Origin: an uncultured Eubacteriales bacterium
GTDB lineage: Bacteria; Bacillota; Clostridia; Oscillospirales; CAG-272
NCBI GenBank assembly: GCA_949878535.1
Contig: CATLAS010000018.1
Location: 1-9,019, forward strand
Direction: 5' to 3'
DNA length: 9,019 nt
This document shows positions 5,787-9,019 of this stretch, one piece after another (the first letter of the stretch is position 1; every line of letters starts with the position of its first letter). Both the position numbers and the translations under genes were made by a program. The notes beneath the pieces were generated by a model. The model had not been told where the DNA came from. It ran no database searches and saw only the letters and a program-made list of their open reading frames with translations.

Positions 5787-7097
5787 GTGAATAAAAAGAA
5801 GAAAATTGCAGCAATCCTTATTTCAGTGATTCTGCTTGCAGCGGGATGCATCGGACTGTCCATTCCCTCTGCAGCGTTAGAGGATCCCACTGTTTCCAAC
5901 GCCAAAGGCATCTATCTATACAACTTGGAAAACAATAAAGCTGTTTTTACCCAGAATGCAGAGGAACAGGTCTATCCAACCTCTACCGTAAAAATTATGA
6001 CGGGTATCCTTGCCATAGAAAATCTTTCTGATCGCTTAGACGAAAACATCACCATAACGGCAAGTATGCTGTCTGCAGTATCCGGCAACAATATCGGACT
6101 TGCCGCCGGCGAGATCGTTACAATAGACAGTATGATCCGTGCCCTGCTGGTCAACGGCGCAAACGATGCTGCCTATGTACTGGCACACATCGTTTCCGGA
6201 TCTACAGAAGAATTTGTAACGCTGATGAATACAAAAGCCAAGGAGCTTGGTGCACACCATACCCACTACACCAATCCCACCGGCATGCACGATGAAAACA
6301 TGTATACCACTGCCGAAGATACAGCGCAGATTGCAAAATACGCCTATGGGCTCGACTTATTTATGGAAGCAACCTCCTCTGTGCGGTATTCCATGCCTGC
6401 AACCAATACTTCCGGCGCACGCACGCTGCACAACCGCAACTGTTTACTTTCTGTTTATTACGACAAAAACTATTATAACGATCAAGCGCGGGGCATGAAT
6501 GCAGGTTCTACCCCCCAAGGAGGGCACTGCGTCGTAACCGCCGCTACCGACGGTGAACTGACATACATCGCGGTGGTAATGGGCGCCGACACCATAAACG
6601 GACAGGTTTATTCTTACATCAACATAACCAATCTGCTCAAATGGGCGTTTGATTCTTTTACATATACACAGGTACTGTCTCCCGAACAAATCGTCTGTGA
6701 AATCCCCGTTACCCTGTCTACAGCGGTAGACTATGTTACGCTGGTTTCCACAGATACCCTGCGGGTATATCTCCCCGCTGATGTGAATGTAGAAGAAGAA
6801 ATTGAAATCAGCTACAGTACGAACAGCAAGGAATTGCAGGCACCGGTACACGAAGGACAAGTTGTGGGCAGCGTCACTGCAATCTATCAGGGAAATATAC
6901 TGGGAACGTCCCAACTTGTTGCCACAACAGATGTAACCAGAAACGATCTGCTATACGGACTGTATAAAATCGAGCAATTTACCAAAAGCCGCTTTTTCAT
7001 CATTACATTGATAGCTGCAGTCATTTTTACGCTAATTTATATTTTTGGCACAGCCATTCTGCGCCAGAAGAAAGGGAAAAAACGCATGCGGTTTTAA
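5787..7097 (+). CDS. S11-family D-alanyl-D-alanine carboxypeptidase homologue with altered active-site motifs
   Basis: Exported protein of 436 aa related to low-molecular-weight penicillin-binding proteins, which trim the terminal D-Ala from peptidoglycan stem peptides. It has a basic N-terminus and hydrophobic segment (7-28), with a possible lipobox ending at Cys21 or a signal-peptidase site near SAA. The nucleophile motif S66-T-V-K69 (YPTSTVKIMTG) is intact, and YTNPTGMHD and TTAEDTAQIAKYA are typical of S11. However, the usual SxN is GAN (124-126, in LLVNGANDAA) and the usual KTG is NAG (238-240, in GMNAGSTPQGG). A beta-rich region (about 300-385) and a C-terminal membrane helix (about 403-424) with a basic tail replace the amphipathic anchor of classical PBP5. 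GTG 5787 is preceded by AAGGGG at 10 nt. It may be a divergent active enzyme or a catalytically weak binding or scaffold protein; sequence alone does not decide. Confidence 0.85.
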   Translation: MNKKKKIAAILISVILLAAGCIGLSIPSAALEDPTVSNAKGIYLYNLENNKAVFTQNAEEQVYPTSTVKIMTGILAIENLSDRLDENITITASMLSAVSGNNIGLAAGEIVTIDSMIRALLVNGANDAAYVLAHIVSGSTEEFVTLMNTKAKELGAHHTHYTNPTGMHDENMYTTAEDTAQIAKYAYGLDLFMEATSSVRYSMPATNTSGARTLHNRNCLLSVYYDKNYYNDQARGMNAGSTPQGGHCVVTAATDGELTYIAVVMGADTINGQVYSYINITNLLKWAFDSFTYTQVLSPEQIVCEIPVTLSTAVDYVTLVSTDTLRVYLPADVNVEEEIEISYSTNSKELQAPVHEGQVVGSVTAIYQGNILGTSQLVATTDVTRNDLLYGLYKIEQFTKSRFFIITLIAAVIFTLIYIFGTAILRQKKGKKRMRF

Positions 7098-7118
7098 TTT
7101 ACCGCCTATTCCTATTGA

Positions 7119-8738
7119 ATGATGACAAAAAAACGCATACCTCTGCTGCTTGCAGCAATTCTATTTTCCACTTTCTTTCTGTGGACAGGATGTACCCTTC
7201 ATTCAGATTATCTGATTGGAGACGTAAACGGGGATGGTGTGGTAGACATCTGCGATGCATATACGCTGCATCGGTATTTATCCGGCAGATTTACCCCTAT
7301 TTCCAAAGAAAATGCAGATCTAAGCTTTGACGGAGCAATCACCCAAACCGATGCAGATGTGCTGCGTCAGTATCTTGCAGGAATCAGCAAGCCAGGCACA
7401 CGATATGCTTCCGTCACACTAAACGGAATCGAACTGGATCAGTATCAGATTGTGATTTCGAAAGAGGATAATGCATTTGCCCTTTGGGCTGCCGATCAAC
7501 TAAAAGACTTTTTAGAAATAAACTGTGATGTTCACATACCCATTGTCACAGACGATAAAGCTGAAACGGAATTTGAAATTCTAATCGGAGACACCAACCG
7601 AAAGGAAAGTGCATGTGAACTGCAATTCGATCCCCTTTCCTATATGATTTATGCGGAAAAATCTAAAATTGTTCTCCTCGGAAAAGACTTTATGGTAGGC
7701 GGCGGCGTGGGGTATTTGACGCATACACTGCTGAGCAGCAGCGATGCCTGGAACGCCCATGCTGCAATCACTGTTCCCGAAGACAAGCTCATACGGGAAT
7801 ATCAGCCACAGCCTGCATCCAGTGTGATTCTAATCATTGGCGACGGCATGGGAGAAAACCACATCCGTATGGCATGTGACGGGGGAGCATATGTGCAGGA
7901 ATCGGAAACAGGAAGCACACCCCTCCAAGCAGGGGTAATCGAAACATTCTGGGCAAAAGAATTTCCCGCAAGCGGTACTGCCGCTACAGCAAACCAGCTT
8001 GGCGGTGTGACAGATTCCGCCGCGTCCGCCACTGCTCTTGCTACCGGATGGAAAACTCGCAACGGAGTCCTTGGCATGCGGCCGGACACATTTTTAGGCG
8101 GCGACGCCGATTCTTTGCGTTCCGTTCAAAATGTACGTGAGCTTGCCTCTCTTTCCGGGCGAACCACTGCAATTCTCTCATCCGATCGGATTACCGGAGC
8201 AACGCCCAACGGATTTTTGACACATCACAATTACCGATTCGATTACAGCGTGATTCAGCAGCAGCAGGAAGCGCTGGCAGAAAGTGAACTTGCATGCGAC
8301 TTTCTGTGGTGCAGCTACGATGATGATGCACTGCCGGAACAATTTGAAAAAGCGATTCATGCGGCGTCCGTCAACAACAGTGGTTTTTTTATAATGGCGG
8401 AAGAAGCTATGATCGACAAATATGCCACAAAATTAGACTATAACGAAACGGTACGTACGGTGTACCGACTCAATGAATGCGTAGCTTATGCAGCGCTTAC
8501 CGCAGCATGTCATCCCGATGTTGCCGTAATTGTCACAGCCGACCACGAAACTGGCGGGTTGACTGTTTTAGAAAACGGCTGTTACACATGGACGTCCGAT
8601 GGGGAACACACCGGCGTACCGGTTCCGGTATATGCCATGGGCTGGGGAACAGAGATGTTCCACAGCACGCTTGTAGAAAACACGGACATTGCAAAATATA
8701 TTGCAGCCGTTTTTGGCGCATCATCTTTTGGAGGATAG
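7119..8738 (+). CDS. Exported alkaline phosphatase with N-terminal dockerin-like module
   Basis: Multidomain protein of 539 aa. It has a signal peptide with possible lipoprotein Cys25 (FLWTGC, imperfect lipobox). A dockerin-like pair of repeats follows: GDVNGDGVVDICDAYTLHRY (34-53, ideal calcium loop D-x-N-x-D-G) and a weaker DLSFDGAITQTDADVL (67-82). Residues about 97-205 (VTLNGIELDQYQIV to VGYLTHTLL) resemble the small alpha/beta domain that precedes some glycoside hydrolases; this is moderate confidence. The alkaline phosphatase domain (about 234-535) has D242 (IIGDGMG), nucleophile S300 (VTDSAAS), T362, phosphate-binding R373, E428, D433, D475/H476 (TADHETGG) and H497 (EHTGVPVPVYA). By alignment with E. 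coli PhoA, the H331 zinc ligand is Thr437 (IDKYATKLD). Two adjacent ATGs (7119, 7122) are possible, and neither has a clear ribosome binding site. Last gene before the terminator. Confidence 0.88.
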   Translation: MMTKKRIPLLLAAILFSTFFLWTGCTLHSDYLIGDVNGDGVVDICDAYTLHRYLSGRFTPISKENADLSFDGAITQTDADVLRQYLAGISKPGTRYASVTLNGIELDQYQIVISKEDNAFALWAADQLKDFLEINCDVHIPIVTDDKAETEFEILIGDTNRKESACELQFDPLSYMIYAEKSKIVLLGKDFMVGGGVGYLTHTLLSSSDAWNAHAAITVPEDKLIREYQPQPASSVILIIGDGMGENHIRMACDGGAYVQESETGSTPLQAGVIETFWAKEFPASGTAATANQLGGVTDSAASATALATGWKTRNGVLGMRPDTFLGGDADSLRSVQNVRELASLSGRTTAILSSDRITGATPNGFLTHHNYRFDYSVIQQQQEALAESELACDFLWCSYDDDALPEQFEKAIHAASVNNSGFFIMAEEAMIDKYATKLDYNETVRTVYRLNECVAYAALTAACHPDVAVIVTADHETGGLTVLENGCYTWTSDGEHTGVPVPVYAMGWGTEMFHSTLVENTDIAKYIAAVFGASSFGG

Positions 8739-8772
8739 AAAAATACCGCCCTATATACAGGGCGGTATTTTT
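8739..8772 (+). terminator. Strong intrinsic terminator ending the operon
   Basis: Beginning immediately after the TAG of the phosphatase gene, AAAAATACCGCCCT (8739-8752) pairs perfectly over 14 bp with AGGGCGGTATTTTT (8759-8772) around a 6-nt loop. The flanking A and T tracts let it work on either strand. It marks the 3' end of the six-gene transcription unit. Confidence 0.92.
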
Positions 8773-8778
8773 AATTTG

Positions 8779-8799
8779 GTACGCACTTCAAGAGCGTAC
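8779..8799. other. Short inverted repeat downstream of the operon terminator
   Basis: GTACGC (8779-8784) and GCGTAC (8794-8799) are separated by 9 nt. This sits between the terminator and the first right-hand repeat. No function is evident and it may be incidental. Confidence 0.3.
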
Positions 8800-8810
8800 A
8801 AAAACACAAA

Positions 8811-8957
8811 GGCTCCCCCAACAAAGGGAGCTCCTGCGAAGCGAGTGAGGGATTGTCATACTTTCTTTTTGCAGGATCATTAAATTGAACACCTGACCTG
8901 AACAACCCTTCCGAGTTTTGCTGCGCAAAAACCCACCTCCCCTTACACAGGGGAGGC
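8811..8957 (-). repeat. Composite palindromic repeat element, copy 3 (inverted)
   Basis: About 147 bp, in the opposite orientation to the left-hand copies. The A unit (8811-8856) reads GGCTCCCCCAACAAAGGGAG, then CCTGC-GAA-GCGAG (a stem with one mismatch), then GAGGGATTGT. The 45-nt spacer (8857-8901) on the minus strand contains GATCCTGCAAAAAGAAAGTATG, matching the core of the left-hand spacers. The B unit (8902-8957) contains stem GTTTTGC/GCAAAAA and hairpin CCTCCCC/GGGGAGG. Relative to the operon transcript it has the same orientation as copy 2 has to the hemW transcript. Confidence 0.85.
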
Positions 8958-8972
8958 TTAGGAGTAGTTGTA

Positions 8973-9019
8973 GGCCCCCTTGTGCAAAGGGGGCTGGCTC
9001 CGCATAGCGGAGACTGGGG
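8973..9019 (+). repeat. B-type repeat unit truncated by the window end
   Basis: Hairpin GCCCCC/GGGGGC (8974-8994), then a second stem CTCCGC-ATA-GCGGAG (8998-9012), then ACTGGGG, where the GGATTGT end is expected just beyond the window. It probably starts another composite copy, in plus orientation. Confidence 0.75.

Noticed and set aside
8689..8883. Plus-strand open frame of 64 codons at the right end
   Set aside because: It runs from inside the phosphatase gene through the operon terminator and into a repeat unit; it has no independent start signal.

Overview
The window looks like a chromosomal segment of an anaerobic Gram-positive member of the Clostridia, most likely the ruminococcal (Oscillospiraceae) group. 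The reasons are the Firmicutes-style ribosome binding sites (AGGAG/GGAGG) with frequent GTG and TTG starts, an IreB-family protein, a dockerin module, HemW, and dense short palindromic repeats between genes. This placement is inferred; there is no rRNA or tRNA gene to test it.

Layout. Positions 1-790 hold no credible gene and are packed with interspersed palindromic repeats. A bidirectional-looking hairpin terminator (795-818) closes a leftward, apparently single-gene unit: hemW (822-2024, minus). A short divergent control region (about 2025-2252) carries a sigma70-type promoter for each direction. From 2253 six plus-strand genes follow with gaps of only 19-42 nt: metY, metA, ireB, ribF, an S11-type D-Ala-D-Ala carboxypeptidase homologue and a dockerin-bearing alkaline phosphatase. 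A strong intrinsic terminator (8739-8772) ends the series. The simplest reading is one six-gene operon. Repeats of the same family resume at 8811 and run off the window end.

Function. MetA (Glu111, acetyl-CoA type) and MetY form the direct-sulfhydrylation route from homoserine through O-acetylhomoserine to homocysteine. RibF makes FMN and FAD. IreB is a substrate of the PASTA-kinase cell-wall signalling pathway, and the next-but-one gene encodes an exported, membrane-anchored cell-wall enzyme homologue. The last gene encodes an exported phosphatase. The operon therefore mixes amino-acid and cofactor synthesis with envelope functions.

Most notable points: (1) a composite element of about 150 bp with terminal inverted repeats, several internal hairpins and a conserved 45-49 nt centre, present three times nearly complete plus fragments, whose second stems differ in sequence but keep pairing; (2) the carboxypeptidase homologue has lost the usual SxN and KTG motif residues; (3) the alkaline phosphatase has Thr where a zinc-binding His is expected, and carries an N-terminal dockerin just behind its signal peptide. 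I see no evidence of a phage, defence system, CRISPR array or transposase gene.
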